Notes under the pieces: model-generated
The model's input: the letters and a program-made list of their open reading frames with translations, nothing else
Databases searched by the model: none
Told to the model about the DNA's origin: nothing
In this document: positions 10,300 to 20,571 of the stretch, piece by piece
How positions within the stretch are numbered: the first letter of the stretch is position 1
Layout: the number at the start of each line of letters is the position of its first letter
Program-made: the position numbers and the translations under genes
NCBI GenBank assembly: GCA_037974335.1
Contig: CM075760.1
Location: forward strand, 25,951,197 to 26,015,196
DNA: 64,000 bases
Direction of reading: 5' to 3'
From: Prionace glauca
Lineage: Eukaryota > Chordata > Chondrichthyes > Carcharhiniformes > Carcharhinidae

Positions 10300-10800
10300 T
10301 TTCTGGGGAATTTGAGGGGCTGCTTTGTGCTGAGAAGCTTGGCGACGAGTAAAAGAGGCGTGAAAAACCCGGTGTTGGGAAGTTTTGGGTTGGTGCCACA
10401 TCCCCCGGGTCAGGGTGCGGTGGCCTCCCCGCGGGAGAGGCGGGCTGGCCCGGCTTGCCTCCTACTCGAGTCCCCGGCTCCCCGCGCGGCCTCCGCTCCT
10501 GCTGCTGCCGCTCAGGTTAAGCTCGAGAGTTCACTTGTGCCAGCGCGCGCGGTTGGTAAGCCCCGCCCCTACAGCCATGGCAACCCAGCAACTACCCATC
10601 CCCCACTTTCAAATCGGATTCCTATCCGGGGAAGAACCCGCACGTTTCCGTCAACAGACCATATCGCTGCAATGCGCATGTGCGGTCCCAACAGCTTCAG
10701 CGTTCTGCGGGCACCGCCAATTGCCCCGCCCCCACAGCACCACCATCTTTATTAGGGGCACATCGGCTCCAACTCGATCCACTCTCCGGCTAAATGCAGC
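10300..10800. promoter_or_regulatory. CpG-rich promoter-like patch
   Basis: A GC- and CpG-rich stretch with GC-box cores (CCCCGCCCC near 10560 and CCCCGCCCCC near 10725) and GCGCATGTGCGG near 10675. Possible 5' splice donors on the plus strand are TCAG|GTTAAG near 10517 and GTTG|GTAAGC near 10553. It could be the promoter of a displaced gene such as EMC4 (minus strand) or a zinc-finger gene (plus strand). No coding exon beside it was recognised. Confidence 0.45.
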
Positions 10801-10934
10801 TCCTCTGCCCTGCACAAAGATGAGCACCACTCCATATCAGAGATTTAAAATACTGCTTCCTTAATTCCTCACGAAAACGTCTTACACCGTATTAAACGTT
10901 AATAAAACCTAACAGACTATCCTTCTCAATCTGC

Positions 10935-11040
10935 AACCGAAACCAATCCAATGTTTCTCCACAGATACTGCCACACCTGCTGATGTTATCCATCATTTTC
11001 TGTTTTTATTTCACATTTCTGCAGGATTTTACATTCTGCC
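10935..11040 (+). repeat. Dispersed repeat fragment
   Basis: Contains CCTGCTGATGTTATCCATCA, then TTTCTGTTTTTATTTCACAT and TCTGCAGGATTTTACATTCT, a dispersed motif also seen near 30865-30910. Confidence 0.45.
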
Positions 11041-11149
11041 TCAAAGGGCTGACTCTTCCAGCCAAGTTACAATGGATAAAACAATATAATATTGTGGCTT
11101 CCTCCAGGCATGAGAACTGAAGGATGGGCAATTTGCATATATTAGTAAA

Positions 11150-11457
11150 AGTAAAGTTTATATTAGTCACAAGTCAGCTTTCATTAACACTGCAATGAAG
11201 TTACTGTGAAAATCCCCCCGTTCTCACAGTCCGGCACCTGTTTGGGTGCACTGAGGGAGAATTTAGCATAACCATGCACTTGACCATCATATTTAACAGA
11301 CTGAGAGAGGAAACCGGAGCACTCAGAGGAAACCTGAGTTTCCTCCATGCAGACATGGAGAGAATGTGCAGACGCCGCACAGAGACCCAAGCTGGGAATC
11401 AAACCCGGATCCCTGGTGCTGTGAGGCAGTCGCGCCGTAACCACTGTGCCAAGGTTG
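11150..11457 (-). mobile_element. tRNA-derived SINE, nearly full length
   Basis: On the minus strand it runs from a tRNA-like head (CACAGTGGTTACGGC, B-box-like GGGTTTGATTCCC) through the middle section (GAGGAAAC complement) to the tail with AGTAACTTCATTGCAGTGTT and GTGACTAATA. Same family as the copies at 14913, 16585, 23925 and 34909. Confidence 0.75.
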
Positions 11458-12217
11458 ATTAGAATCACAATTTCAGTGATGCCAATGATATAATGGCAGT
11501 GATCTCATTGATGAGAGACAATTTGATCTTTAACTAATTTGAAATAAGTCGTCATAAGGAAAGAATACAGGTATTGAATATAAATTCAGTTTATTTTGCT
11601 CACTCTCACAAATCAGGCTGAACCTTCCACTGAGGACACACAAAGGGAAGATTTTGTCTTATCATCCTGTCACTGACATATCAAATAGAGCAGGAAAATA
11701 CATAGGAAGTGAATGGAATCTGACTTCTCTAACTGGAGTCAATGGGAGCTGTCTTGTAGACACAAAGTCTGGATACTATTTTCAATAAACTACTCAACTC
11801 AGCATACCTCCCTGCACAGAGCACCACTTCATTCACATTGTTTCATTTTTGTACACGATTCCCTCTGGTTCCTGTCACTGTGTCTCAGCCCGCAGTAATT
11901 CACCATATTATCAGACAACAGATGGTTCTTTACTTTTCGAACTGTCGAGTGATGCAGAAAATTGAGTCCCTACACCCTATGGTCAGAAAACACTCCCGTA
12001 ATTAGGGATGTAGATCAAGAAGTTGGGAGCTTCATCCTGGACCTGATGGTACAGCTGTAAGGAATATGAATAAACTGAGCTTGAAAAGCTGTAATTAATA
12101 GTAACCAAATCTCCTTCACACTGTGTCATTGTAATCGGCTCCAATGAGACACAGACAATAAAACTGATCTGTTTTACATATTCTGATATATCCTAACCAT
12201 TGATTAACTATAAATAG
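11458..12217. other. No gene seen; 3' flank of the minus-strand zinc-finger gene
   Basis: AT-rich sequence. A minus-strand AATAAA (TTTATT at 11590-11595) could serve the zinc-finger gene at 12.5-13.0 kb. Nothing else is recognised. Confidence 0.35.
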
Positions 12218-12430
12218 CTACTGAACCTTGGAGAGAAATGTGTCCAGGTGACTTTTCCCCTCTTTGATGCCCCACAATGACAGCAGTTCAGACTCCAGCT
12301 CAATAACCCTGGACAGAGATTCCAGCAGCTGCAGACACTCACCACAGATATGATTGTTCAGGTTTGAGATGTTCTCCACAAACTGCCACGTGAGAAGTTC
12401 TGGCACACCACCTGCCCTGTGATGAACATC
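12218..12430 (-). mobile_element. Probable CR1 first-ORF fragment (C-x2-C plus coiled coil)
   Basis: A 62-codon open stretch encoding ICGECLQLLESLSRVIELES, then ELLSLWGIKEGKSHLDTFLS. The C-x2-C followed by a leucine-rich coiled coil and the LE..L..L..I.EGE..LD pattern match the start of CR1 first ORFs and the related piece at 6.5 kb. It lies just 3' of the zinc-finger coding exon. A separate host exon is possible but less likely. Confidence 0.5.
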
Positions 12431-12498
12431 AAACTCCTGTCCAGTTACAGGAGAAATTAAAAATGGATGTGATTAACAACAGCATTCAACCCCTGCAG

Positions 12499-13005
12499 TT
12501 ACACATGAACTCGCTGGTGTCTCAGCAGATTGGATGACCGATTGAATCCCTTCCCACACTCAGAGCAGGTGAATGGCCTTTCCCCGCTGTGAGTGTGTTG
12601 GTGTGTCTGGAGATTGGATGATTGAGTGAATTGCTTCCCACACACAGAGCACCGGAACATTCTTTCCCCAGTGTGAACTCGCTGGTGTTGGATAAGATGA
12701 GACGATTGTCTGAATCTCTTTTCACAGTGAGGACAGCTGAATGGTCTCTTGTCAGTGTGAACAAGCTGGTGTTTCACTAGATCTGGAGAGGTTTTAAAGC
12801 AATCCCCACAGTAAAAGCATTTATAAGGTCTCTCATCACTGTGAACTCTCTGATGTGACCCTAGGCTGGATGACTTTGTGAATGCCTTCCCACATGTGAA
12901 GCAGGCGAACGGTCTATCTCCAGTGTGAGTGCGTCGATGGGTTTCCAGCTGGGATGGGTAACTGAATCCCTTCCCACAGTCCCCACATTTCCATGGTTTA
13001 TCCAT
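12499..13005 (-). CDS. C2H2 zinc-finger protein, six fingers
   Basis: A 168-codon frame begins [14 protein letters not shown] and ends LLRHQRVHV-stop. Six complete fingers (C-x2-C-x12-H-x3-H) are joined by TGDRPF, SDERPY, TDKRPF and TGER(M/P)F linkers; all zinc ligands are present. It is probably a nuclear DNA-binding regulator. The frame upstream is closed by a TGA inside an older finger (GRGFN-stop), so translation would start at this ATG. The paralogue at 17.5 kb has the same stop and an ATG in the same place. Upstream sequence to about 13340 still resembles decayed fingers and linkers. The pair diverges from a CpG patch at 15.4 kb. It is probably functional as a short protein, but an untranslated relic is not excluded. 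Confidence 0.8.
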   Translation of the reverse strand: MDKPWKCGDCGKGFSYPSQLETHRRTHTGDRPFACFTCGKAFTKSSSLGSHQRVHSDERPYKCFYCGDCFKTSPDLVKHQLVHTDKRPFSCPHCEKRFRQSSHLIQHQRVHTGERMFRCSVCGKQFTQSSNLQTHQHTHSGERPFTCSECGKGFNRSSNLLRHQRVHV

Positions 13006-13375
13006 AGTGCTTGTATCCTTATGTCTCTCCAGAATGAATGATCAGTTGAAGCCTCGTCCAAACATGGAATACGTGTATGGTTTCTCACCACTGGGAATGG
13101 TGTGACTTGTTTTTCAGACTGTGTAACTGGTTAAAGCTCTTTCCACAGTCAGTTCACTGGAGCACTCTCACTTGGGTGTGTGTATGTCTTGGTTCTTTTC
13201 CAGTCACACCGATGCTTGAACTCTTTCCCCACAGGCAGAACAGAGAGACATGTTTCTCCTTCCACAGTGAAAGGTTGATGATATTTAGCTCTTGATGAAT
13301 TCATTGATTTTGACTGATCGCAAAGAAATGTTTTCCTATCTTCATATCATCTCCTACTAATCCCCTGTAAAAAGA
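13006..13375 (-). pseudogene. Decayed N-terminal fingers of the six-finger gene
   Basis: Minus-strand sequence aligns with 17165-17530 on the plus strand. Shared pieces include CATCGGTGTGACTGGAAAAG, then GAGAGTGCTCCAGTGAACTG, then AACCAGTTACACAG and GTCGAGGCTTCAACTGATCA. Residues such as CGRGF and KEFKHRCDWKR betray old fingers. Stops interrupt every frame, so this is now 5' leader or intron. Confidence 0.6.
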
Positions 13376-13559
13376 ATTGACAGTGTCAATATCACTCAGA
13401 CCAGGACAGAAATCCAGAACAAAAGTACCTAGTTTCTGTACAACATTTCCACCCTCTGTTCTTCCAAATATGTGATCCAATCAAACTAAAATAAGCTAAA
13501 ATTGGCAACAAAGTCCTCACCAAAGAAAGGGAATGTACTTAACTAAACAGAATGTTTTT
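13376..13559. other. Upstream exon or intron sequence of the zinc-finger gene
   Basis: Minus-strand TGTCCTGGTCTGAGTGATAT (near 13410) resembles the TGTCCTGGATTAACAGTGAT context upstream of the 28-kb gene (25605), a leader region shared by the family. Confidence 0.35.
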
Positions 13560-14775
13560 TATGAACATATGAACAAGGAGCTGAAGTAGGCCATTCAGCC
13601 CCTCCACCATTTATTAAGACTGTGGCTGATTTGATGGTAACCTCAAATCTACATCATACTTACCTCTGATAATCTATCACCCCCTCGCTTATCAAGAATC
13701 TATCCACCTCTGCCTTAAAAATATTCAAAGATTCTGCTTCCACTACTTTTTCAGAAAGAGAGTTTCAAAGACTCACAATCCTCTGAGTGAACAAATTTCT
13801 CCTGACCTTTGTTTTACACGGGTGACCCCTTATTTTTAAACAGTGACCCCTAGTTCTAAGTTTTCTCAGAGGAGGAAACAGCGTCTTCACAACCACCTTG
13901 TCAAGACATCTCAGGATCTTAATGTGGTTTAGTCAAATCTCCTCTTGGTATTCTAAACTCCAGTGGATACAAGCCAAGTGTGTTCAACCTTTCCTTACAA
14001 GACAATATACCCATTGCTGCTATTAGTCTGTTAAACCTTCTCTGAACTGCTTCCAACATACTGACATCCTTCATTTAAAAATGAAACTAATACTGTACAC
14101 GATACTCCAAATGTGGTCTTATCAACGTCCTGCACAACTGAAGCATAACCTTGCTACACTTGCAATCAACTCCCTTACAACAAATGGTAACATGGTATGA
14201 GCTTTCCTAGTTACTTGCCCTGCCTGTATAAGAGCCTTCTGTGAATCATGCACTAGGACACAAAGATCTCTCTGCACCTCAGAGCTCTGCAATCTCTCAC
14301 CATTTAGACAAATCTATCTTCTATTCTTCCTGCCAAAGCGGACATTTCTTAATTGCCCAATTCTACAGCATTTACCAGTTTTTTGCCCACTCACTTATCC
14401 TATCTATATTTAGTAGTCTCTTATGTCATCTTTACAACTTATTTCCCTGCTTATAGTAGATTGGCAATGCTTAGTGTCCAAAGATGTATAGGTTAGATAG
14501 ACTAACCATGATAAAATGCATGACATTATTGGGATAGGATTGATGTTGGGCCTGGGTAAGATGCTTCTTTGGAAAGTCAGAGCAGACCTTATGGGCTAAA
14601 TGGCCTCTTTCTCCACTGTACAGATTCAATGCTTCTACGGTTTATCTTGTGTGATCATCAAATTTGGCAATCATCGCTGCAATCCCTTCATCAAAGTCAC
14701 TCCTATAAATTGTAAACAGTTCAATTCCCAGCAGTGATTCCTGTGGCACATCACTTGCCAAAAGAGCCATCCAGA
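13560..14775 (-). mobile_element. Old CR1-type LINE remnant, interrupted by a SINE tail
   Basis: Reverse-complement CR1: 3' tail at 13560-13640 (GCTGAAGTAGGCCATTCAGC), C-terminal domain at 13700-14100, RT piece up to 14455. It resumes at about 14645 with AAATTTGGCAATCATCGCTG (complement of FADD region) to 14775. The middle 14460-14640 is a SINE. Badly decayed. Confidence 0.75.
14460..14642 (+). mobile_element. SINE fragment inserted in a CR1
   Basis: Tail half of a shark SINE: GTGTCCAAAGATGTATAGGT, then TTATGGGCTAAATGGCCTCT and CACTGTACAGATTCAATGCT. It splits the CR1 at 13560-14775. Confidence 0.6.
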
Positions 14776-14789
14776 TTGCTATCAGTGTG

Positions 14790-15200
14790 CCTGAACAGGT
14801 GCTGGAGTGTGGCAACTAGCGGATTTTTACAGTAACTTCATTGCAGTGTTAAATTATCCTACTTGTGACAGTAATAAAAAAAGCTTAACTGTTAATGATC
14901 CATAAACTCCTCTGGGCAGCACAGTGGTCAGCATTGTTGCCTCACAGCGTCAGGGACCCTTTTTGCTTTCCCAGCTTAGGTCATTGTGCAAACTCCATAC
15001 AGACATTCTCCTCGTGTCTGCATGGGTTTCCTCCCACAGTCTGAAAGACATGCTGATTAGGCTGCATTGGCCATGCTAAATTCTCGCTCAGTGTACCCGA
15101 ACAAGCGCCGGATTGTGGCGAGTAGGGGATTTCCACAGTTACTCATTGCAGTGTTGATGTAAGCCTACTTGTGACATTAATAAATAAACGTTTATACTTT
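14790..15200 (+). mobile_element. Two tRNA-derived SINEs in tandem (tail only, then near full length)
   Basis: The first is a tail (14790-14880: CTGGAGTGTGGCAACTAGCG, CAGTAACTTCATTGCAGTGT). The second, 14913-15195, has the tRNA-like head (GGCAGCACAGTGGTCAGCAT), the middle GTGGGTTTCCTCCCACAGTC, and the tail ending TGACATTAATAAATAAACG. Confidence 0.75.
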
Positions 15201-15429
15201 ATATTGGTAACAGTGACTCTGCGGGCACTAGGTGTCTTTTAAGTCAAACCAAATAGACAAACTCAAATTAAATTAGGACAAAGTAAAAGGGGCAGTTCCC
15301 CAAAAGGAAGGGGAACAGCCCGAACAAAAACAAAAGTACAAAGGAAACTGAAGACACAAATTAAAGAGTGATCTTCGGGGTTGCGGGCACTAGGACCTCA
15401 CGGGAAACAGACACTCAAGCTCCGCCCTC

Positions 15430-15575
15430 TATCGAGTCATCATAGTGGACACGCATGCGTGCCATTCCCCGTTGGAACAAGATGGCGGCTGTTAACTGTG
15501 GCTTTGTCCCGGGAAACAGACATGGAGATGCAGACACGGGACCTCCAGGTCAGTATTTGGGGTTTGAGGCTTTCA
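15430..15575. promoter_or_regulatory. CpG promoter between two divergent zinc-finger genes
   Basis: Contains the palindrome CACGCATGCGTG (NRF1-like) at about 15449 and AAGATGGCGGC (YY1-like) at 15479. A plausible first exon ends ACCTCCAG|GTCAGT near 15553, a plus-strand donor. It lies between the minus-strand six-finger gene and the plus-strand paralogue, so it may drive both. Both motif types are typical of mammalian and shark zinc-finger and housekeeping promoters. Confidence 0.5.
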
Positions 15576-15664
15576 CCACGTGTTTCGAAACATTGCCCGT
15601 TCCAAGGTTAGCACTATCGCTCCCTCTGGGTCACGAAATCCTTACCCGGTTGGAAATAGGACTG

Positions 15665-15790
15665 TAAAAAGTCTGACAACACCAGGTTTTAGTCCAACCG
15701 ATTTATTTGATAATATTCTCACAAGCTTAAGCTTTCGAGGTTACCCTCTTCGTCAGGTGAATGGAGAGTTCGGAAATAGGACTGACAGAC
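15665..15790 (-). repeat. Dispersed shark repeat
   Basis: GACAACACCAGGTTTTAGTC, then CAACCGATTTATTTGATAAT, then CTTCGTCAGGTGAATGGAGA. The opposite-strand copy is at 32187-32275 (CACTCACCCGATGAAGGAGC, AATAAACCTGTTGGACTTTA). Confidence 0.6.
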
Positions 15791-16254
15791 AACACTCCGT
15801 GACCATTGCTGCGCATGCTCTGAATACAAGGTGATATTGCGCTTGCGCACTGCTCTGGATAAGGGACAGCCACCACCGTGAAGAACTCTGGGTAAAGTCC
15901 CCACCATTTACCGTCCAAATTTGTTTTTCCTGCTATGTGGGGATTAGGGTGGCAAGGCGAATAAATGAAGTCGGGAACCAAATAATATGTAAATTCAAGT
16001 GCATAGATCCTCCATAGAAAAAGGGAAAGTGCGAATTGGTGGAGAATCAAGAGTTCACAAAGCAGTAGCAAGAGTTGCAGAAACCAACTCCTGCAATCAC
16101 ATAGGATTCAGTTGGTCACTCCCTATCAGTGCGTCACTGTCAGGACTGTGTATAACTCAGATCAGACATTTTAGTCATGTTAGCACACACTAATACAACT
16201 GAATTACTGGAAACAGGCTGCAGCTTTTCATTTATTACAGTATGCAGGTGTCAC
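15791..16254. other. No gene seen
   Basis: Intron-like sequence downstream of the putative first exon. Nothing recognised. Confidence 0.35.
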
Positions 16255-16425
16255 TGGCATTTATTATCATTGCTGAATACTTTTGAGAAGGTGATAACAA
16301 TCTGCCTTCCCTAACCACTGCAGCTCATGAGGTTTTGGTTGGTTTCTGGGTCCCCAGAATATTAGCCTGGGCCTTTGGATTACTAGTCCTGTGATATTAC
16401 CACTGTGTCACCATCTTCCGTCACA
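16255..16425 (-). mobile_element. SINE fragments
   Basis: The piece 16340-16420 is the complement of the tRNA-like head of the second SINE family (GTGGTAATATCACAGGACTA, then CAGGCTAATATTCTGGGGAC on the minus strand), as in the copies at 29.3 and 33.9 kb. The adjoining 16255-16335 resembles another dispersed repeat. Confidence 0.5.
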
Positions 16426-16584
16426 AAAAATACCCATTAACTGTCATTTAGCATTTCCTGCTATTGAGGCAATTTTGTCTCCAAAATGTAATTTGCTCTT
16501 GGATCTTTTGAGATTTGATGTTTCTGCTCGGTCTGCCATGTGGGAACTTGTAGATGTGGATAGAATGTTTCCTTGTGAGAGAAT

Positions 16585-16850
16585 GGGCGGCACAGTGGTT
16601 AGCACTGCTGGCTGACAGCGCCAGAGACCTGGGTTCAATTCCTGGCTTGGGTCACTGCCTGTTTGGAGTCTGCATGCTCTCCATGGGTTTCCTCCCACAG
16701 TCTGAAAGATGTGCTGGTTAGGTGTGTTAGCCATGCTAAATTCTCCCTCAGTACCCGAACAGGCATCGGAGTGTGGCAACTGGGTGATTTTCACAGTAAC
16801 TTCATTGCAGTGTTAATGTAAGCCTACTTGTGACACAAATAATAAATAAG
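16585..16850 (+). mobile_element. tRNA-derived SINE, near full length
   Basis: Head GGCGGCACAGTGGTTAGCAC with B-box-like GGGTTCAATTCC, middle GGGTTTCCTCCCACAGTCTG, tail CAGTAACTTCATTGCAGTGT and a short AATAA tail. Confidence 0.8.
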
Positions 16851-16859
16851 AAGAAGAAT

Positions 16860-17164
16860 CCAAAATCAGGGGCCAGAAATGTAAGATAGTCACAGACAAA
16901 TCCAATAGGGGAAATAAGGAGAAATTGTGTTTATCAGAGCAGCTATGCTGTGGAGCTCACTACTACAGGAAATATTTGTGGCAAAAAGCCTTTCAAAATG
17001 AAACAAGATGAATGGATGAGAGGGAAAAGAATAGAACAAGAAAATGAAAGACTGAGCTGAGGGAGATGAAATGGAAGGAGATGCTTGTCGAGAATCAACA
17101 CCAGCAGAGACTGACTGGGCTAAATGGCCAGTTTCTGTTCTGTATATTTTGTATAATTCTATGT
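16860..17164 (+). mobile_element. CR1/L2-like LINE 3' remnant
   Basis: Contains GTAAGATAGTCACAGACAAA and GAGCTCACTACTACAGG (C-terminal WS-region relic). The tail is CTGGGCTAAATGGCCAGTTT and TATAATTCTATG. Confidence 0.6.
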
Positions 17165-18036
17165 AAACTGTTTCCACAGGATGTTTGAAGAGGAGGATTT
17201 ACAGATAGGAAAAAAGAAAATTTTTAAGATCTTCAGAGTAACACAATTCATCAGGACCTAAATATCATCCATCGGCTGTTTAATGTAGAAGGAAAAATGC
17301 CTTTCTGTTCTAACATCGGTGTGACTGGAAAAGCACTGAGATACACACGCACACACACACCCCCGAGTGAGAGTGTTCCAGTGAACTGACTGTGGAAAGA
17401 GCTTTAACCAGTTACACAGCCTGAAAAAAAATCACACCATTCGCAGCGAGGAGAAACTGTACATGTGTTCTATGTGTGGTCGAGGCTTCAACTGATCATC
17501 CAACCTGGAGAGAGACAATGACATTGGCACCATGGAGAAAGCATGTATATGTGGGGACTGTGGGAAGGGATTCAAATACCAATCTCGGTTGGAATATCAC
17601 CGACACACTCACACTGGGGAGAGACCTTTCCTCTGCTCCATGTGAAGGAAGGGATTCACTCGGTCATCCGACCTTCTGAGACACCAAACCTCACAGTGAG
17701 GAAAGACCATTCACCTGCTCCACGTGTGAAAAGGCATTTATTCAATCATCCGATCTTAGGATACACCAGCGAGTTCACACTGGAGAGAGGCCATTCACCT
17801 GCTCTGATTGTGGGAAGAGATTCAGTCAGTCAGCTCACCTGCTGGCACACCAGCGAGTTCACACTGGGGAAAAGCTGTTCACCTGCTCTGAGTGTGGGAA
17901 AGCATTCATCCATTCATCCCACCGTCTGAGACACCAGCAAGTTCACACTGGGGAGAAGTTGTTTAACTGCTCCAAGTGTGGGAAGGGATTCACTCAGTCA
18001 TCCCACCTGGTGAGACACCAGCAGGTTCACAAATGA
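17165..18036 (+). pseudogene. C2H2 zinc-finger pseudogene, paralogue of the 12.5-kb gene
   Basis: The leader 17165-17530 aligns with the 5' part of the minus-strand paralogue and carries the same TGA (GRGFN-stop). An ATG at 17532-17534 starts one intact finger ([18 protein letters not shown]). The next finger has CGK replaced by stop-RK at about 17644, and a small indel near 17690 shifts the frame. Four good fingers then follow to the TGA at 18034-18036 (last finger [15 protein letters not shown]). A polyadenylation signal lies at 18153-18158. This copy is broken; the surviving fingers preserve all zinc ligands, so decay is recent. Confidence 0.8.
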
Positions 18037-18640
18037 CTGCAGGGATTAGATTCTGCTGTTAATCACATCCAGAACTGAACCATGTTCATTCTGACAGTTG
18101 GCATTCCTTTCTGCTGAAAATAATTGAAGTTTTATATTCTGGTTATATATCCAATAAATAAGCTTGTTTTGAATTTATTGTTTTAAATTTTTATCTTTCC
18201 CACCTGAGTGTTTAATATCACCTGTCTGGGGCTCAAAAAGGACAATCTGGGGGAGGATCATACAGCAGGAACAGAACTTCAGTCTGGACACAGTCTGGGA
18301 ACACAGTGACTGTCCACACTTTGTTCCGTTGGATAAAATCAAACACAGCATTTATTCTCCATCCAGTTATCTGACCTTTTCTATTTGCATAGCTTATATT
18401 GATCTCCCTGGTGACAAATATTATGCTTCATTCCCTCATTTCCAATTAGTTATTATAAAATCTGTTTCTTCCAATCCGCCTGGAACAGCAGGTGGACATT
18501 CCCAAGTGGAATTGAGACAGAGGTGAGATCAGCCATGATCAGATTGAATGGCGGAGCTGGCTTGAGGGGCTGAATTACTGACCCCTGCTCCTGGCTCTTA
18601 TGTTTTTCAGTTAATGATCGTCATTGTGTCTGTGAGGGGA
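18037..18640. other. Zinc-finger 3' UTR and intergenic sequence
   Basis: It starts with the 3' UTR (GATTAGATTCTGCTGTTAAT, AATAAA at 18153). Then GGGGGAGGATCATACAGCAG near 18250 is repeated at about 21884 after the next pseudogene, showing that flanks were duplicated with the genes. A CR1 3' tip lies near 18520-18605 (TGAATGGCGGAGCTGGCTTG, TGACCCCTGCTCCTGGCTCT). Confidence 0.5.
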
Positions 18641-18800
18641 TGTTGTGAGTTTCCATCTTGGACTCACTGTGATGGATTTTAGAAACTTCTTTCAAATAGG
18701 CTTAGAGGGGGACGATTTACGCAATACTAAACCCAAACCTAGAAAAATATTTGTCTTTGATCAATCTTTAACATTGGACATTTTTTTCACAGGACTTCAG
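18641..18800 (+). other. Leader exon/intron region of the next zinc-finger copy
   Basis: TGGACTCACTGTGATGGATT, then AGAGGGGGACGATTTACGCA, matches 25490-25560 upstream of the 28-kb gene. It ends in an acceptor-like TTTTTTTCACAG at about 18792. Confidence 0.45.
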
Positions 18801-18901
18801 AAGCTGAGTGGTGGGAGGCAAAAAATTCAAACAAATCATTGCAGCAGCATCTGACGCTATTGCCTAAATTATTGTAATCTGAATATTATTGTAATTTGAA
18901 C

Positions 18902-20130
18902 ATGGAAGGGGAAAGCACAGTTAGCAGTGGTGAGAAACCAAACATGTGTTCTGTGAGTGGACAAGGATTCAGCCAGTCACCTGGCCTGTCAATACACAAA
19001 CGCATTCAAATTAGGGGGAAACCATGGAAATGTGGGGACTGTGGGAAGAGATTCATTTGTTCGTCACCCCCCCCCCCCCCCCCCCCCTCCCCCGCCCAAC
19101 CATAACCCCTGCTAAAACACAAGTGGGCTCACACTGGGGAGAGGCTTTCTTCCTGCCATAAGTCTGCAAAGGGATTTATTGCCTTATCCAACTTCTTGAC
19201 ACACCAGTGTGTTCACACAGGGAAGAGGCCGTTCACACAGGGGAGAGGCCATTCACATGGCCTGATTGTGGGAAGGAATTCACTCATTCATCTATCCTGC
19301 TGAATGACCAGTGAGTTCACACTAGGGAGAGAGCTTTTAGCTGCTCTGAGTGTGGAAAAGAATTCATTGATCCAGCTTGCTGAAGCACCAACAAATTCAT
19401 AACCGGAAGAGGATATTTATCTGTTCCAAGCTTTATAAGACCCTTGTCGGGCCTCATTTGGAGTACTGTGCGCAGTTCTGGTCGCCTCACTATAGGAAAG
19501 ACGTAGAAGCTATTGAAAGGGTACAGAGGAGATTTACAAGGATGTTGCCTGGATTGGGAGGCATGCCTTATGAAGTTAGGTTGAGGGAACTGGGTCTCTT
19601 TTCCCTGGAGAGACGAAGGTTGAGAGGCGACCTGATAGAGGTTTATAAAATGTTGAGAGGAATGGATAGGGTGGATTCTCAGAGGCTATTTCCCCGGGTT
19701 GAAATGGTTGCTACGAGAGGACACAGATTTAAGGTGCGGGGAGGAAAGTACAGAGGAGATGTCAGGGGTAAGTTTTTCACTCAGAGGGTAGTGAGTGAGT
19801 GGAATCGGCTGCCGTCAGTGGTGGTGGAGGCGAACTCGCTGGGATCTTTTAAAAGATTTCTGGATGAGTATATGGGGTTTTATGGGATTGGGGGTTATAG
19901 ATAGGTGTTGATGTGATCAGCGCAACTCGTGGGCCGAAGGGCCTGTTTGTGCTGTAGTGTTCTATGTTCTATGTTCTAAGCGTGGGAAGGGATTCACTCA
20001 GTCATCTACCCTACTGAAACACCCAGCGAGGTTCACACTGGGGACAGGCTGTTAACCTGCTCTGTGTGGAAAGGGATTTACTCTGTTATCTCACCTGTGG
20101 AACACCAGCAAGTTCATGAGTGACTGGATT
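18902..20130 (+). pseudogene. C2H2 zinc-finger pseudogene split by a CR1 insertion
   Basis: The ATG at 18902 opens [20 protein letters not shown], then a finger ([16 protein letters not shown]) ends in a run of about 23 C at 19067-19088. Decayed fingers continue to 19426 (a TGERPF-type linker is duplicated at 19213-19250). Then a CR1 (19430-19978) interrupts a finger between TCTGTTCCAAG and CGTGGGAAGGGATTCACTCA. The last finger relics end near 20122 (TGGAACACCAGCAAGTTCAT). A polyadenylation signal is at 20238-20243. Several frame breaks make it non-functional apart from the insertion. Confidence 0.8.
19430..19980 (+). mobile_element. CR1 3' segment inserted in a zinc-finger finger
   Basis: Young CR1 C-terminal segment: LYKTLVGPHLEYCAQFWSPH, then VQRRFTRMLPGLGGMPYEVR, then FFTQRVVSEWNRLPSVVVEA, ending GIGGYR-stop. 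The frame is open. The tail is GGGCCGAAGGGCCTG with TGTTCTATGTTCTATGTTCT. Very similar to the minus-strand copy at 20.6-21.9 kb. Confidence 0.92.
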
Positions 20131-20570
20131 TGCTGTTAATCACATGCAGGACTGAACCATTCACACTGGCACTTGTTTCAGCTGATGTTAATAAGCTCTA
20201 GCACAGTTGTAGAGTTTATATTGTGGGTTAAAAGTCAAATAAACCGGCGATGTGTGAAATATGGTTTGATGAATGTTTATAATTTCTCTAACCTAGGTTA
20301 GTTTTGAAGGGCTTCCCCACTTCACTGTGTCCTCCATCGTCACCTCAACACAAGTCTGAGGACTCATGAAGCTTCTTTGTCACTTAGTCAGGGATTCTGC
20401 TGTAAATACTGCTGTTAATCACATCCGGGACTGAACCATATTCATTCTGACAGTTGGAATTTGTTCCTCTGATATTAATAATCCCTATAACTGGAATAGC
20501 TACTGTCAAGTAACTGAGCTTTGTTTAAAGCTGTTGTATATTTTTATCTTTCCCACCTGAATGTTTGACA
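20131..20570. other. Zinc-finger 3' UTR and flank
   Basis: 3' UTR-like sequence with AATAAA at 20238. From about 20395 it repeats the 3' UTR pattern (TGTTAATCACATCCGGGACT), so two 3' UTR copies lie in tandem. Confidence 0.45.
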
Positions 20571-20571
20571 T

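Noticed and set aside
10123-10864. Frames of 159-210 codons across the CpG patch
   Set aside because: Part is antisense to the CR1 reverse transcriptase and the rest is GC-rich sequence with few stops; no domain is recognised.
11131-11138. ATTTGCAT octamer as an immunoglobulin promoter
   Set aside because: A single octamer far from any Ig exon with no V segment or TATA box; expected by chance in 64 kb.
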